Positions 1 through 10,087 of a DNA stretch of 40,310 nt are shown here, in pieces; within the stretch, counting starts at the first letter, position 1, and each line of letters starts with the position of its first letter. Below the pieces are notes generated by a model, which saw only the letters and a program-made list of their open reading frames with translations, ran no database searches and had not been told where the DNA came from. A program made the translations under genes and the position numbers. Origin of the DNA: Rhodobacter sp. (GTDB taxonomy: Bacteria > Pseudomonadota > Alphaproteobacteria > Rhodobacterales > Rhodobacteraceae); NCBI GenBank assembly GCA_030066215.1, contig JASJCA010000063.1, positions 1 to 40,310 of the forward strand, given 5' to 3'.

Positions 1-1550
1 TAGGGGTGCTGGGGGGCTTCGAACACCGCCTGCGCCTCGCCGGCCTCGACGATATCGCCGCGCTTCATCACGATCACCTTGTGGCTCAGCGCCCGCACCA
101 CTTTCAGGTCGTGGCTGATGAACAGATAGGCCAGCCCGTGGCGGCGTTGCAGCTCGCGCAGCAGCTCGACGATCTGCACCTGCACGGTCATGTCGAGCGC
201 CGAGGTCGGCTCGTCCAGCACCAAAAGCTTGGGCCGCAGGATCATCGCGCGGGCGATGGCGATGCGCTGACGCTGGCCGCCGGAGAACTCGTGCGGATAG
301 CGGTGCATGGTCTGGGGGTCGAGCCCGACCTCGTCCATGATCTCGGCCACCAGCTCGCGCTTCGACTTGTCGCTGTCGATCTTGTGCACGCCGAGCCCCT
401 CGGCGATGATTTCCTCGACCGTCATCCGCGGGCTCAGCGATCCGTAGGGGTCCTGAAACACGATCTGCATGTCGCGCCTCAGCCCGCGCATCGCCCGGCC
501 CTTCCGGGTGTGGATCGCGTCGTCCATAAAATGGATCGGGCCCTGGGACGAAATCAGCCGCATGATCGCCAGCGCCAGGGTGGTCTTGCCCGATCCGCTC
601 TCGCCCACGATGCCGACGGTTTCGCCCGCGCGCACCTGAAGCGTGGCGGCGTTGACCGCTTTGATGTGCCCGGTCACCCGGCGCATCAGCCCGCGGTAGA
701 TCGGGAACCAGATCCGCAGGTCCTCGGTGCGGGCGACGACCTCGGCCCCCGCCGGCACCGGGTCAGGCAGGCCGGCGGCCTCGGCGCCCAGAAGCTTCTT
801 GGTATAGGCGTGCTGGGGGTTCGCAAAGATCTCGGCCGTCGCGCCCTGCTCGACGATTTCACCGTTCTGCATCACGCAGACCCGGTCGGCGAACTGGCGC
901 ACGATGCCGAGGTCATGGGTGATGAAGAGCAGGCTCATGTCCTCGGTCGTCTTCAGATCCGACAGGAGGTCGAGAATCTGCGCCTGGATGGTGACGTCGA
1001 GCGCGGTGGTCGGCTCGTCGGCGATCAGCAGGTCGGGGCCATTGGCCAGCGCCATGGCGATCATCACCCGCTGGCGCTGCCCGCCCGAGAGCTGGTGCGG
1101 ATAGTCCTTGAGCCGGGTCTCGGGGTTCTGGATGCCGACCTTGTCGAGCAGCTCGACGATCCGTGCCCGCGCCGGGTCGCCGGTCAGGCCCTGGTGCAGG
1201 GCGAGCGATTCCATGATCTGCTTTTCCAGCGTGTGCAGCGGGTTCAGCGAGGTCATCGGCTCTTGGAAGATGAAGCTGATGTCGTTGCCGCGGACCTCCA
1301 TCAGGTTCTTTTCGTCGGCGCCGACCATTTCCTTGCCGTCGTAGGTGATCGAGCCGGTGATTGTGGCGCTGTCGGGCAAAAGCGACACGGTGGAGAGCGC
1401 GGTGACCGATTTGCCAGAGCCGGACTCGCCCACCAGCGCCACGGTCTCACCGCGGCCGACATGGAACGACACGCCCTTGACCGCCTCGACCATTCGGCCG
1501 TCCTGGCGAAATGAGACGCTGAGGTTCTGGACGTCGAGGGTGGCGCTCAC
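1..1550 (-). CDS. yejF: Oligopeptide ABC transporter, dual ATP-binding protein (YejF-like), C-terminus off the window
   Basis: Cytoplasmic ATPase of a peptide importer, with two fused ATP-binding domains. The first has Walker A GESGSGKS at about residues 41-48, signature LSGGQRQR and Walker B LLIADEPT. The second repeats [16 protein letters not shown] and LLVLDEPT, each followed by a switch-histidine segment (FITHDL, FISHDL). About 516 codons are present before the left edge cuts the gene; the family is usually about 530-540 residues, so little is missing. I chose the GTG at 1548-1550: the preceding ATG at 1574 runs into a stop after nine codons, and a GGAG lies 9 nt before the GTG. The gene follows yejE by 22 nt, so it is last in a yejA-B-E-F operon. 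Domains and motifs are seen directly; the substrate (peptides, possibly microcin C-like compounds) is inferred from the family. Confidence 0.93.
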   Translation of the reverse strand, partial: MSATLDVQNLSVSFRQDGRMVEAVKGVSFHVGRGETVALVGESGSGKSVTALSTVSLLPDSATITGSITYDGKEMVGADEKNLMEVRGNDISFIFQEPMTSLNPLHTLEKQIMESLALHQGLTGDPARARIVELLDKVGIQNPETRLKDYPHQLSGGQRQRVMIAMALANGPDLLIADEPTTALDVTIQAQILDLLSDLKTTEDMSLLFITHDLGIVRQFADRVCVMQNGEIVEQGATAEIFANPQHAYTKKLLGAEAAGLPDPVPAGAEVVARTEDLRIWFPIYRGLMRRVTGHIKAVNAATLQVRAGETVGIVGESGSGKTTLALAIMRLISSQGPIHFMDDAIHTRKGRAMRGLRRDMQIVFQDPYGSLSPRMTVEEIIAEGLGVHKIDSDKSKRELVAEIMDEVGLDPQTMHRYPHEFSGGQRQRIAIARAMILRPKLLVLDEPTSALDMTVQVQIVELLRELQRRHGLAYLFISHDLKVVRALSHKVIVMKRGDIVEAGEAQAVFEAPQHP

Positions 1551-1572
1551 GTCGGTGATCTCCGGCCTTCGG

Positions 1573-2778
1573 TCATTGGAACGTCTTCCGCGGGTCGAAG
1601 GCGTCGCGGATGCCCTCGAAGATGAAGACCAGCAGCGACAGCATGATGGCGAAGGTGAAGAACGCGGTGAAGCCGAGCCAGGGCGCCTGCAGGTTCTGTT
1701 TGGCTTGCAGGGTCAACTCGCCGAGCGACGGGGCCGAGGAGGGCAGGCCGAAGCCCAGGAAGTCGAGCGAGGCCAACGTGCCGATGGTGCCGGTGATGAT
1801 GAAGGGCAGCATGGTGAGGGTGGCGACCATGGCGTTCGGCAGCATGTGGCGGAACATGATCGTCCAGTTCGACACGCCCAGGGCCTTCGCCGCGCGCACA
1901 TATTCGAAGTTCCGCGCCCGCAGGAACTCGGCCCGGACCACGCCGACCAGCGCGGGCCAGCCGAAGAGCGCGGTGAGGAACACCAAAAGCCAGAAACTTC
2001 GGCCCAGGATCGCGAACATGATGATGATGATATAAAGCGACGGCGTCGACACCCAGATCTCGATCAGCCGCTGGAACACCAGGTCCAGCCAGCCGCCGAA
2101 ATAGCCCTGCACGGCGCCGGCGACGATGCCGATCACGCTGGCGATCGAGGTGACGATGATGGTGAAGAGGATGGACAGCCGGAAGCCGTAGATCACGCGC
2201 GCCACCACGTCGCGGGCGGTGTCGTCGGTGCCCAGCAAGTGGTTGGCGTCGGGCGGCGAGGGCGCGGTGCCGGCGATGTCGCTGATCGTGTTGAAGCTGT
2301 AGCGCACCGGCGGCCAGAGCATCCAGCCCTGCTCGATGTCCGATCCCGCCACGACGCCGTCCTCGGCATCGGCGATGATGTCATCGGGGTCGTCGAAACA
2401 CTCTTCGAGCCCGCCCGACAGGATCAGGCATTGCACCTCGATGTCGGAATAGACCGCCTCGGTGCGAAAATCGCCGCCGAACGCGGTCTCGGGGTAGAAG
2501 CTGAAGACCGGGGTGTAGAAGTCGCCGCGGTACTGCACCAGGATCGGCTTGTCGTTGGCGATGAATTCGGCGCAGAGCGACAGACCGAAGAGCACTGAGA
2601 AGAGGATCAGCGACCAATAGGCCCGGCGGTTGCGTTTGAAGTTGCGCCAGCGGCGCTTGTTCAGCGGCGACAGCGTGAAGGGCCCCTTGCGGCCGGGCGG
2701 CAGTGCGTGCGCCGGCATCGGCACCGTCCGGTCGCCAGGCTTGACCCCGGGGGTCAGGTGCGGATCGGTCAGCGCCAC
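1573..2778 (-). CDS. yejE: Oligopeptide ABC transporter permease (YejE-like)
   Basis: Inner-membrane permease of the peptide importer, 401 aa. An N-terminal cytoplasmic stretch with the basic run NKRRWRNFKRNRR precedes a first membrane segment near residues 55-70. A periplasmic loop of about 110 residues follows, characteristic of YejE, and then five or so membrane segments. The coupling (EAA) motif is visible as EYVRAAKALGVSNWTIMFRH with LPNA after it. The start is a GTG (2776-2778) directly abutting the TAG stop of yejB, with a GGGAGGG ribosome site, so translation is probably coupled. Strong family match; the substrate is inferred. Confidence 0.94.
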   Translation of the reverse strand: MALTDPHLTPGVKPGDRTVPMPAHALPPGRKGPFTLSPLNKRRWRNFKRNRRAYWSLILFSVLFGLSLCAEFIANDKPILVQYRGDFYTPVFSFYPETAFGGDFRTEAVYSDIEVQCLILSGGLEECFDDPDDIIADAEDGVVAGSDIEQGWMLWPPVRYSFNTISDIAGTAPSPPDANHLLGTDDTARDVVARVIYGFRLSILFTIIVTSIASVIGIVAGAVQGYFGGWLDLVFQRLIEIWVSTPSLYIIIIMFAILGRSFWLLVFLTALFGWPALVGVVRAEFLRARNFEYVRAAKALGVSNWTIMFRHMLPNAMVATLTMLPFIITGTIGTLASLDFLGFGLPSSAPSLGELTLQAKQNLQAPWLGFTAFFTFAIMLSLLVFIFEGIRDAFDPRKTFQ

Positions 2779-3864
2779 CTATCCCTCCCGCGTGCCGAAG
2801 TCGATGCGCGGATCGACGAAGACGTACATCAGGTCGCTGAGGATCCCCACGACAAGACTGATCAGCCCGAAGACGAAGAGCGTGCCGAAGATCACCGGGT
2901 AGTCGCGCGCCACCGCGGCCTCGAACCCCAGCCGCCCCAGCCCGTCGAGCGAAAAGATCGTCTCGATGATGATCGAGGCGCCGAAAAAGACGCCGATGAA
3001 CATCGCCGGGAAACCGGCGATCACGATCAGCATGGCGTTGCGGAACACGTGGCCGTAGAGCACGCGGGATTCCGACAGCCCCTTGGCCTTGGCTGTAATC
3101 ACGTATTGCTTCTTGATCTCGTCAAGGAAGCTGTTCTTGGTCAGCAAGGTCAGCGTGGCGAAGCTGGCGATGGTCGAGGCCAGGACCGGCAGGGTGATGT
3201 GCCAGAAATAGTCGGCGAGCTTGCCCAGCATGGTCAGGTCGTCGAAATTGTCCGAGGTCAGGCCGCGCAGCGGGAAGATCTTGAAATACGACCCGCCGGC
3301 GAAGACCACCAAGAGCAGGATCGCGAACAGAAAGCCGGGGATCGCGTAGCCGACGATGATCGCCGACGAGGTCCAGGTGTCGAACGGGGTGCCGTCGCGC
3401 ACCGCCTTGCGGATGCCGAGCGGGATCGAGATCATATAGGCGATCAGCGTCGACCAGAGCCCCAGGGTGATCGAGACCGGCATCTTCTCGATCACCAGGT
3501 CGACGACGCTGACCGAACGGAAGTAGCTGTCGCCGAAATCGAAGCGCAGGTAGTCCCACATCATGCCGAGGAAGCGTTCCAGGGGCGGTTTGTCGAAGCC
3601 GAACTCGCGCTCTAGCTCTTCGATGAATTCCGGCGGCAGGCCGCGGGCGCCGATATAGCCCTCGGTGTCGCTGCCGCCCGCGCCCTCGACCTCGCTGCCG
3701 CCGCCGGCGATGCCCTCGAACACGTCGCCCTCGCCCTCGAGCCCGGCGATGATCTGTTCGATCGGGCCGCCTGGCACGAACTGCACCAGGGTGAAGTTGA
3801 TGATCATGATCCCAAGCAGGGTGGGGATGATCAGCAGCAGCCTGCGAAGGATATAGGCGCCCAT
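2779..3864 (-). CDS. yejB: Oligopeptide ABC transporter permease (YejB-like)
   Basis: Inner-membrane permease partner of YejE, 361 aa. It opens with the usual DppB/YejB signature [20 protein letters not shown], a membrane segment at residues 8-28. An acidic, glycine-rich periplasmic insert (about 40-85) follows, typical of YejB compared with plain DppB permeases. The coupling motif [20 protein letters not shown] lies in the C-terminal half. The ATG at 3864 is 16 nt after the end of yejA and its ribosome site is weak, so it may depend on translation of the upstream gene. Confidence 0.94.
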   Translation of the reverse strand: MGAYILRRLLLIIPTLLGIMIINFTLVQFVPGGPIEQIIAGLEGEGDVFEGIAGGGSEVEGAGGSDTEGYIGARGLPPEFIEELEREFGFDKPPLERFLGMMWDYLRFDFGDSYFRSVSVVDLVIEKMPVSITLGLWSTLIAYMISIPLGIRKAVRDGTPFDTWTSSAIIVGYAIPGFLFAILLLVVFAGGSYFKIFPLRGLTSDNFDDLTMLGKLADYFWHITLPVLASTIASFATLTLLTKNSFLDEIKKQYVITAKAKGLSESRVLYGHVFRNAMLIVIAGFPAMFIGVFFGASIIIETIFSLDGLGRLGFEAAVARDYPVIFGTLFVFGLISLVVGILSDLMYVFVDPRIDFGTREG

Positions 3865-3880
3865 AGGGTGGCTCGGCCCC

Positions 3881-5788
3881 TCAGAATGCGCCGTCGGCTT
3901 TCAGCGCCTCGGCTTTTTCCGGGTTGTACCACCAAATCGAGCTTTCGCCCATGCCGAAGGCCGGAGGGTTGTCGGTATAGGGCCGCTCGTAGATGTCGAG
4001 ATAGGCGATGTTATGTTCCGCCTTGTACCACTGCGGCACCCAGATATGCATCGCGCGCAGCACCCGGTCGAGCGCGCGCACCGCGGCCACCAGATCGTCG
4101 CGCGAATTGGCGTCGGCCACCGACCGGATCAGGCTGTCGACGGCGGCGTTGTCGACGCCCGAGACATTGGCCGAGCCCGGTACGTTCGCGGTTTCCGACC
4201 CGAAGATCGAGCGCAGCTCGTCGCCCGGGGTCGAGGACATGGCGAAACGCTGGGTGACGATGTCGTAGTCGAAATTCTTCTCGCGTTCCTGCGCTTCGGC
4301 GGCGTCGACGCGGGTGGCGTCGGCCTCGATCCCAAGCCGTTTGAGGTTCTCGATATAGGGGTTGATGATGCGCTCGAAGCTGGGGCTGTCGTTCAGCACG
4401 CTGATCTGCAGCCTCTCGCCGTCCTTGTAGCGAAAGCCGTCGTCGCCGACGACCCAGCCGGCCGCGTCCAGAAGCCGCCCGGCGCGGCGCAGCGCGCGGC
4501 GGTCGGCAACGTTTTCGGGCTTCGACACCGCCGGGGTGAAGGCCGGCTCGGTGAAGACGGTTTCGGGGAGGTCGGCGCGCAGGGGCTCCAAGAGCGCCAG
4601 TTCCGCCTCCGACGGCAGGCCGCTGGCCTGCAGCGTCGAAGAGTTCTCCCAGAAGCTGTCGGTGCGCTGGTAGAGGCCGTAGAACAGGGCCTGGTTCGAC
4701 CATTCGAAGTTGAAGCCCATGCCGATGGCTTCGCGCACCCGCGGGTCCTGGAATTTCTCGCGCCGGAGGTTGAACCAGAAGCCTTGCGTGCCCGCCGGCC
4801 GACCATCGGGCAGGCTTTCGACGGTGACCCAGCCGTTGTCGATGGCCGGGAAGTCGTAGGACGTGGCCCAGATCTTCGACTGGTATTCCTCGCGGAACGA
4901 ATAGGCGCCGCCCTTGAAGGCCTCGAACGCGCTGGTGTAGTCGGCGAAATACTCGACCTTGATGACGTCGAAATTGCTCGACCCGATGTTCACCGGCAGG
5001 TGCTTGCCCCAGTAGTCGTCGCGGCGCTTATAGGCGATGGATCGGCCGGGATCGACGCTCAAGAGCTCGTATTCGCCTGAGCCAACCGGCGGCTCCAGCG
5101 TCGCCTCGGCGAAGTCGCGGGTCTCGTAATATGCCTTGGAAAAGACCGGCAGGCTGCCCGCGGTCATCAGAAGCTCGCGCAGCGGGCCCTCGGGGTCGAA
5201 GGTGAACTTGACCCGGTGGGTGTCGAGCGCCTCGACATTTTGGAAGTGCTTGAGCGACACTTTGAAGGACGGCCGGCCCTTGTCGATCAAGACGTTGAAC
5301 GAGAATACCACGTCCTCGGCGGTGACCGGCGTGTCGTCGGAAAACCGCGCCTCGGGGCGGATATGGTAGATCACCCAGTCGCGGGTTTCTGGGTATTCGA
5401 TGGTGTGGGCGAGAAGGCCGTACATCGAATCGGGTTCGTCGAGATTGCCCGCCATCAGGCTTTCGAAGAACACCGTGGATAGCGACCCGGCATTGCCCTT
5501 CAGGATATAGGGCGTGAGGCTGTCGAAGGTGCCAAAGGCCCAGGTCGAGAACTCGCCGCCTTTCGGTGCATCGGGGTTCACGTAGTCGAAATGCGGGAAG
5601 TCGGGGGGATACTTCAGCTCGCCGAAGGTCGAGATGCCGTGGCTTTTGATCACCGTCTCGGCCTTGGCCACCGCGGCCATCAGCGCGAGCGCGAGGATGG
5701 TGAAGGGCAGCGCCATCATCAGCTTGAAGCGGGCGCGTTGGGCGGCATGGCGGGTTTGCGCCACGGCGCGGGGCGGACGATTTTGCAT
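3881..5788 (-). CDS. yejA: Extracellular peptide-binding protein of ABC importer (YejA-like)
   Basis: Periplasmic solute-binding protein (SBP family 5) that delivers peptides to YejBEF; 635 aa, a normal length. The N-terminus is a basic stretch ([10 protein letters not shown]) followed by a hydrophobic segment ([20 protein letters not shown]), a signal peptide with likely cleavage after AKA near residue 44. The mature part has family features: [27 protein letters not shown] near the N-terminus, later [28 protein letters not shown] and [12 protein letters not shown] start at ATG 5788, which has GGAGG 8 nt upstream; a TTG one codon earlier is less likely. It is first in the operon. Confidence 0.93.
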   Translation of the reverse strand: MQNRPPRAVAQTRHAAQRARFKLMMALPFTILALALMAAVAKAETVIKSHGISTFGELKYPPDFPHFDYVNPDAPKGGEFSTWAFGTFDSLTPYILKGNAGSLSTVFFESLMAGNLDEPDSMYGLLAHTIEYPETRDWVIYHIRPEARFSDDTPVTAEDVVFSFNVLIDKGRPSFKVSLKHFQNVEALDTHRVKFTFDPEGPLRELLMTAGSLPVFSKAYYETRDFAEATLEPPVGSGEYELLSVDPGRSIAYKRRDDYWGKHLPVNIGSSNFDVIKVEYFADYTSAFEAFKGGAYSFREEYQSKIWATSYDFPAIDNGWVTVESLPDGRPAGTQGFWFNLRREKFQDPRVREAIGMGFNFEWSNQALFYGLYQRTDSFWENSSTLQASGLPSEAELALLEPLRADLPETVFTEPAFTPAVSKPENVADRRALRRAGRLLDAAGWVVGDDGFRYKDGERLQISVLNDSPSFERIINPYIENLKRLGIEADATRVDAAEAQEREKNFDYDIVTQRFAMSSTPGDELRSIFGSETANVPGSANVSGVDNAAVDSLIRSVADANSRDDLVAAVRALDRVLRAMHIWVPQWYKAEHNIAYLDIYERPYTDNPPAFGMGESSIWWYNPEKAEALKADGAF

Positions 5789-5925
5789 CAAGGTGTCCTC
5801 CGATCTGCTCGGCTTCTACCGCAATTCTGCGCGGTGTTGCTTAAAATGTAGCTAAAAGGCCGGAAGTCGAACGACAAGCGGATGTGTCGCAGCATCACGG
5901 GCCTTTGAGGCGGACGAAAGAAAAC

Positions 5926-5947
5926 GGCCGCCCCAATTGAGGCGGCC
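5926..5947 (-). terminator. Rho-independent terminator of the cytochrome c552 gene
   Basis: A perfect 7-bp stem (GGCCGCC / GGCGGCC) encloses an 8-nt loop. Read on the minus strand it is followed at once by GTTTTCTTTC. It starts 24 nt after the cytochrome gene's stop, so it probably separates that gene from yejA, which is transcribed in the same direction. Confidence 0.85.
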
Positions 5948-5970
5948 TGCTGCATCGCAAGGGGCTGAGA

Positions 5971-6498
5971 TCAGCCGCCGATCGATTCCAGATAGGCGAT
6001 CAGATTGGCGCGGTCTTCGATGTCATCCATACCCTTGTAGGCCATCTTGGTGCCCGGCGCGTAACCTTTCGGGTCTTCCAGAAAGCCGTTCAACTCGTCG
6101 AGGCCCCAGGTATCGGCCACCTTCACGAGATTGCCAGAATAGTTGAACCCGTCGACCGAGCCGACGGAGCGCCCGACCACCGCATAGAGATGCGGGCCGG
6201 TGCCGTTGGCGCCGTCGTCGAGCTTGTGGCAGGCGCGGCAGGCGCGGAACAGGCCTTCACCTTTGCCGGCATCGGCGGCGGCGAACACGGTGGCGAAATC
6301 GAGCACTTCCTCGGCCACCTCTTCGCCGTGGCCGTCATCCTCGCCGGTGTCGATGGTGTAGGCCTGGTGGTGGTCGTCGCCGTGGCCGCCCTCGCCCCCG
6401 TGATAGACCGTCTCGGCCACCCAGCCGCCAAGCAGAAAGACCAGGAACATGCCGCAGAAGCCGCCCACGATCTTGGTCAGTGTCATAGTGTCGAACAT
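5971..6498 (-). CDS. cycM: Membrane-anchored cytochrome c552 (CycM-like)
   Basis: Class I c-type cytochrome of 175 aa, held in the cytoplasmic membrane by an uncleaved N-terminal helix (about residues 8-28) and facing the periplasm. Heme is bound by CRACH (C87, C90, H91); the sixth ligand is probably M152 in PGTKMAYKG. Between anchor and heme domain lies a His/Glu/Asp/Gly-rich linker (about 33-65). In Paracoccus, cytochrome c552 of this build carries electrons from the bc1 complex to aa3 oxidase; that role is inferred here. A second ATG at 6486 would also serve as start. The gene is divergent from pheA, and ends at a clear terminator. Confidence 0.92.
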   Translation of the reverse strand: MFDTMTLTKIVGGFCGMFLVFLLGGWVAETVYHGGEGGHGDDHHQAYTIDTGEDDGHGEEVAEEVLDFATVFAAADAGKGEGLFRACRACHKLDDGANGTGPHLYAVVGRSVGSVDGFNYSGNLVKVADTWGLDELNGFLEDPKGYAPGTKMAYKGMDDIEDRANLIAYLESIGG

Positions 6499-6615
6499 GT
6501 CGCGCGTCGTCCCGTGTGAAGTTCGGGCGTATCTACGCGCTTCCGTCGCCCCGGTTCAAGGTATATGAGGCGCGACGAAACGCCCAAGGGGGCGGCGGCC
6601 CGGTATGGGGAAGAG

Positions 6616-7446
6616 ATGACCGCACGCATCGCATTTCAAGGCGAACCGGGGGCCTATTCGCACCAGGCCTGCCGCGAGGCGCGCCCCGATATGGAGGCGC
6701 TGGCATGCCGCAGTTTCGACGAGGTGATCGGGGCGGTGGTGGCGGGCGAGGCCGAGCAGGCGATGCTGCCGGTCGAAAACACCACCTATGGCCGGGTGGC
6801 CGACATCCACCGGCTGTTGCCCGAGAGCGGCCTGCATATCGTCGACGAGGCCTTTGTGCGGGTCCATATCAGCCTGATGGCGATGCCGGGCGTGCCGCTC
6901 GACCAGGTCGAGGTGGTGCGCGCGCATCTGGTGCTGTTGCCGCAGTGCCAGGCGTTTCTGGACCAGCACGGCATCAAGGGCGAGGCGGCGGCCGACAGCG
7001 CAGGTGCTGCGGCCGAGATCGCCCGGCGGGAAGAGCGCACAATGGGCGCCCTGGCCTCGGACCTCGCGGCCGAGATCTACGGGTTGAACATCCTGGCGCG
7101 CCACATTGAGGACCACGCCCACAACACGACGCGGTTTCTGATCATGAGCCAGGACGACGACATGTCCCGGCGCGACGATACGATGATGACCACCTTCGTG
7201 TTTCGGGTGCGCAACATTCCGGCGGCGCTCTATAAGGCGATGGGCGGGTTCGCGACGAACGGCGTGAACATGACCAAGCTCGAAAGCTACATGGTCGACG
7301 GCTCGTTTACCGCGACCCAGTTCTACGCCGATATCGAGGGCCATCCCGACGATCCTGGCGTGGCACGGGCATTGGAGGAGCTAGGCTTTTTCACCGATTA
7401 TCTGAAGATTCTGGGCACCTACCCGGCGGATCGGCCGCGGAGTTAA
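6616..7446 (+). CDS. pheA: Prephenate dehydratase
   Basis: Converts prephenate to phenylpyruvate in phenylalanine synthesis, in the cytoplasm. The 276-aa protein opens with the family signature IAFQGEPGAYSH. The catalytic TRF triplet is at 172-174 (HNTTRFLIMS). An ACT regulatory domain follows (about 194-270), where the usual ESRP phenylalanine-binding motif reads ESYM (223-226). It is a stand-alone dehydratase without a chorismate mutase domain. I chose ATG 6616, preceded by GGGGAAGAG, because the product then begins like its family; the open frame extends 17 codons further upstream. Confidence 0.94.
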   Translation: MTARIAFQGEPGAYSHQACREARPDMEALACRSFDEVIGAVVAGEAEQAMLPVENTTYGRVADIHRLLPESGLHIVDEAFVRVHISLMAMPGVPLDQVEVVRAHLVLLPQCQAFLDQHGIKGEAAADSAGAAAEIARREERTMGALASDLAAEIYGLNILARHIEDHAHNTTRFLIMSQDDDMSRRDDTMMTTFVFRVRNIPAALYKAMGGFATNGVNMTKLESYMVDGSFTATQFYADIEGHPDDPGVARALEELGFFTDYLKILGTYPADRPRS

Positions 7447-7451
7447 AGGTT

Positions 7452-7527
7452 TCGGATCGGCTTGCGCCGATCCGACCGGGACGAGGGGGACGCCGTCCCC
7501 CTCGCGCTCCCCCTTGGCGTATTTTTT
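7452..7527. repeat. Double-hairpin intergenic element with a T-run, between convergent genes
   Basis: Two strong inverted repeats lie back to back. The first has arms 7452-7461 and 7466-7475 (TCGGATCGGC and its complement, loop TTGC). The second has arms 7482-7491 and 7495-7504 (CGAGGGGGAC and its complement, loop GCC). About 17 nt further on comes TATTTTTTCC. The gap between hairpin and T-run is too long for a textbook terminator. However, GGGGGA of the second hairpin could instead pair with TCCCCC at 7508-7513, nearer the T-run. It lies between the convergent pheA and the membrane protein gene, so transcript ends are its likely role. Confidence 0.5.
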
Positions 7528-7570
7528 CCGAGAAGAAGGACGCAGGTCTTTGTCTGTGTGAGGCCAGGCC

Positions 7571-8632
7571 CTAGAACATCCACGTCCAGGCGCCGGTGAC
7601 GCCGTGGGGGCCCAGTGGCAGGGCGAGCAGGCAGGCGAGTTGCTTTTGCCGGCGGCTAAGGTTGGGCCAGGGGTGGCCGAAGTGGCGGGCGCGGAGGGTC
7701 AGGGCAGTCGCGGCGATCAGGACTGCGATGGTCAGCCAGCGGCCGTGGTCGATGCCGAAGAGGTTCAGCGCGGCCGGGCTGAGGGCGGCGAGCGTCAGGA
7801 GGTCGGGGCGGGCGGTGCCGGGCCTCAGATCGCCGAAGAGCAGCGTCAGCAGGGCGAGCCAATAGAGCGCCAGGATCAAGGCTTGGAGCAATGGCATGGT
7901 CCAGCCGATCTCGATCAGGCCGCGCTGCCAGACATAGGCGCCGGTGCCGATGTCGAGTGCGGCGGCGGCGCCGGAATTGCCGTAAGCCAGGACGGCGAGC
8001 GCGGCGGTTGCAGCGGGCAAGACGACGGCACCGGCTGCGACGAGCCAGCGCCCGGGCGGGGCGGCGCGCCAGGCGGTAGCGAGGATCAGCGGCACGGCGT
8101 AGATCGCGAAGGCCTCGTGGATCAGGATGCCGGCGGCGCCGGCGAGGCCCGCGGCCCAGGCGCGGCGCCGAAGCGAAAGCCAGAGCGCCAGCGCCAGCAC
8201 GCCGTAGTTGATCAGATCGAGCCGCCCGTAGTCGTGGGCGATCTGCACCACGCCGACGCTGCCCACTGCCAGCGCCGCGCGCAGGATCGCCGGCACGCCG
8301 CCGGCTGGGTCGTGGGGCAGGTGCCGGCGCACCAGCCACAGGACGCCGGCGAAGCCCGCCACATTCAGCGCCACCATGATCCAGAACGCCCACAGCTCCG
8401 GCCGGTCGACCGCCAGCAGCAGGGGACGCAGCACCGTGCCCACCAGCGCGCGTTTGGCGAAGCCGTGGTCCCAATAGGTCACGAAATACTGCGTGAGGTT
8501 GTTCGACCGCAGCGCCCAGAGCGGGCCGTCGTGCAGCACCATCTCGGCCACGCGCTCCACCCAGCCGATCAGATAGGCCAGGCAGGCGAAGCCGGTGAAA
8601 TGGCGCGAGACGAAGGTGGCAGCGCGAATCAT
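7571..8632 (-). CDS. Polytopic membrane protein of unknown function
   Basis: A 353-aa, very hydrophobic protein with roughly nine membrane segments, rich in Ala and Leu. Visible features are an aromatic N-terminal region (RSNNLTQYFVTYWDHGFAKR), the segment HDYGRLDLINYGVL and a short basic C-terminal loop (NLSRRQKQ). I do not recognise a named family. The loop pattern is loosely like integral-membrane sugar transferases or EpsG-type proteins, but no catalytic motif is evident. I place the start at ATG 8632, which overlaps the stop of the SRPBCC gene in an ATGA junction. The frame stays open upstream, but that part is out-of-frame SRPBCC sequence and reads as nonsense. Confidence 0.75.
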   Translation of the reverse strand: MIRAATFVSRHFTGFACLAYLIGWVERVAEMVLHDGPLWALRSNNLTQYFVTYWDHGFAKRALVGTVLRPLLLAVDRPELWAFWIMVALNVAGFAGVLWLVRRHLPHDPAGGVPAILRAALAVGSVGVVQIAHDYGRLDLINYGVLALALWLSLRRRAWAAGLAGAAGILIHEAFAIYAVPLILATAWRAAPPGRWLVAAGAVVLPAATAALAVLAYGNSGAAAALDIGTGAYVWQRGLIEIGWTMPLLQALILALYWLALLTLLFGDLRPGTARPDLLTLAALSPAALNLFGIDHGRWLTIAVLIAATALTLRARHFGHPWPNLSRRQKQLACLLALPLGPHGVTGAWTWMF

Positions 8633-9096
8633 CCCACGTTGTGGAACTTGTCCTCGATGCCCTGGGCGAAGCGCCAGACCCGGGTGGAGAACCGCTTGTT
8701 GAGCGTGCCCTTGGCGAATTTCAGCGATTGCACCAGAAGCCGCGCCGACAGGGTGCGGGGGTTGAGGTCGACGGCCAGCTGCATCCGGGTGCGCTGGGGC
8801 GCGAGTTGCAAGAGATCCACCGAGATCACCCCTTCGAGCCCGCCGGTCCGGCTGTCGATCCGGTAGCCGTTTGGCGCGTCGAATTCGGTGATCCGGGCGT
8901 CGAGTTCGCGCTGCTTGCCGCGGAAGGCGAATTTCACCTGCCATTCCGAGCCGACGCCGGTCTTGCCGGTGGTGTCCTGTCGGGTCACCTCGGCCCCGCG
9001 CCGCAGCGCCTGGCGTTCGAAGCCGTCGAAATCGGTGACCGCGCCGAACACCGCCTCGATCGGCGCCTCGATATCCTCGCGTGTGGAAAACCGCAT
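8629..9096 (-). CDS. SRPBCC-superfamily protein (polyketide cyclase/dehydrase type)
   Basis: A 155-aa cytoplasmic protein with the START-like START pattern: N-terminal strand MRFSTREDIEAPIEAVFGAVTDFDGFE, alternating strands in the middle (VGSEWQVKFAFRGKQRELDARITEF), and a C-terminal helix (SLKFAKGTLNKRFSTRVWRFAQGIEDKF). Such folds enclose a hydrophobic ligand; the ligand cannot be read from the sequence. Its stop overlaps the start of the downstream membrane protein by 4 nt (ATGA), so the two are probably made together. Confidence 0.82.
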   Translation of the reverse strand: MRFSTREDIEAPIEAVFGAVTDFDGFERQALRRGAEVTRQDTTGKTGVGSEWQVKFAFRGKQRELDARITEFDAPNGYRIDSRTGGLEGVISVDLLQLAPQRTRMQLAVDLNPRTLSARLLVQSLKFAKGTLNKRFSTRVWRFAQGIEDKFHNVG

Positions 9097-9130
9097 GGGC
9101 CTGCTCTGCCTCTTGGTCTTGGTTCCGGTG

Positions 9131-10087
9131 CTAGTCTAACCGATCCGCCAGCCAGTTCCGAAGCAGGAAATGCGCGATTGCACCCTCGCGCGCCGGTTTA
9201 AGGCGGGTGCTGTTGCCCGCAAACACATCCATCATCTCTTCGCGGCCAACCCAGATTGCGTCGTCGATCTCGTTCGGATCGACGGTGATCGCATCGCTCG
9301 TCGCCTCGCCGTGGCAGCCGAACATCAGCGACGAGGGGAACGGCCAGGGCTGCGAGGCGAGATAGCGCACCGGGCCGACCCGCACGCCGGCCTCCTCAAA
9401 GGTCTCGCGGCGCACCGCGGCCTCGATGGTCTCACCTGGCTCGACGAAGCCCGCGAGCAGCGAATAGAGCCCCTCGGGCCAGCCCTTGGACCGGCCCACC
9501 AGCACCGCATTGCCGCGGGTGATCAGCATGATCACCACCGGGTCGGTGCGCGGGAAGTGGTGGGCGCCGCAGGCCGGGCAATCGCGCTGCCAGCCGGACA
9601 TGGCGATTGCGGTGGGTTCTCCACACTGGGCACAGAAGCGGTGCGTGGCGTGCCAGCCGGTCAGCGCCTTGGCGGTGGCGACCAGTTCGGCGTCCCGCGG
9701 AGTCATTTGGGTCATCACCGCGCGAAGCTCGGCGAAGGCCAAGGGCGCGGGGGCGGCGGGATGGGCTTGGCGCGAGGGGTCGTAGAAGGCGCCGAGCGTC
9801 GGCGGCACCTCGGGCGGCTCCCAAGCCGAGACGTCGTAGGCGAACCGCGCCGCGCCGTCGTCGAGGCCCAGAAACACGGGCGCCTCGGCGGCCTCTGCCA
9901 AAACCACGTGGCCGATCGGCAGCCAGCCCGCGCTGTCCTTGGCCATCAGCGGCTTGCCGCGCCAGAGCGCCAGGGCGCGTGTGCCCGGATCGGCCAGAAG
10001 CCGGGCGATCTCGGCCGACTTGCCGCGCCGCTCCGCCGCCCGGTCGAGCCCCGATCCGCCGAATGTCACCTGCTCCGCGATCCGCAT
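9131..10087 (-). CDS. nudC: NAD(+) diphosphatase, Nudix hydrolase
   Basis: Hydrolyses NADH to NMNH and AMP; E. coli NudC also removes NAD caps from RNA. Seen in the 318-aa product: a zinc ribbon (C152, C155, C170, C173), then the Nudix box beginning GFVEPGETIEAAVRRETFEE (about 213-235), then the NudC-specific array SQPWPFP (245-251). I chose ATG 10087 (MRIAEQ), as homologs begin near there; ATG 10117 is a possible alternative. It is divergent from cpdB and 34 nt upstream of the SRPBCC gene, so the three minus-strand genes may be one transcript. Confidence 0.93.
   Translation of the reverse strand: MRIAEQVTFGGSGLDRAAERRGKSAEIARLLADPGTRALALWRGKPLMAKDSAGWLPIGHVVLAEAAEAPVFLGLDDGAARFAYDVSAWEPPEVPPTLGAFYDPSRQAHPAAPAPLAFAELRAVMTQMTPRDAELVATAKALTGWHATHRFCAQCGEPTAIAMSGWQRDCPACGAHHFPRTDPVVIMLITRGNAVLVGRSKGWPEGLYSLLAGFVEPGETIEAAVRRETFEEAGVRVGPVRYLASQPWPFPSSLMFGCHGEATSDAITVDPNEIDDAIWVGREEMMDVFAGNSTRLKPAREGAIAHFLLRNWLADRLD

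Noticed and set aside
6-1514. A 502-codon plus-strand frame opposite yejF
   Set aside because: The minus strand carries full ABC ATPase motifs twice; the plus-strand product is a repetitive antisense translation.
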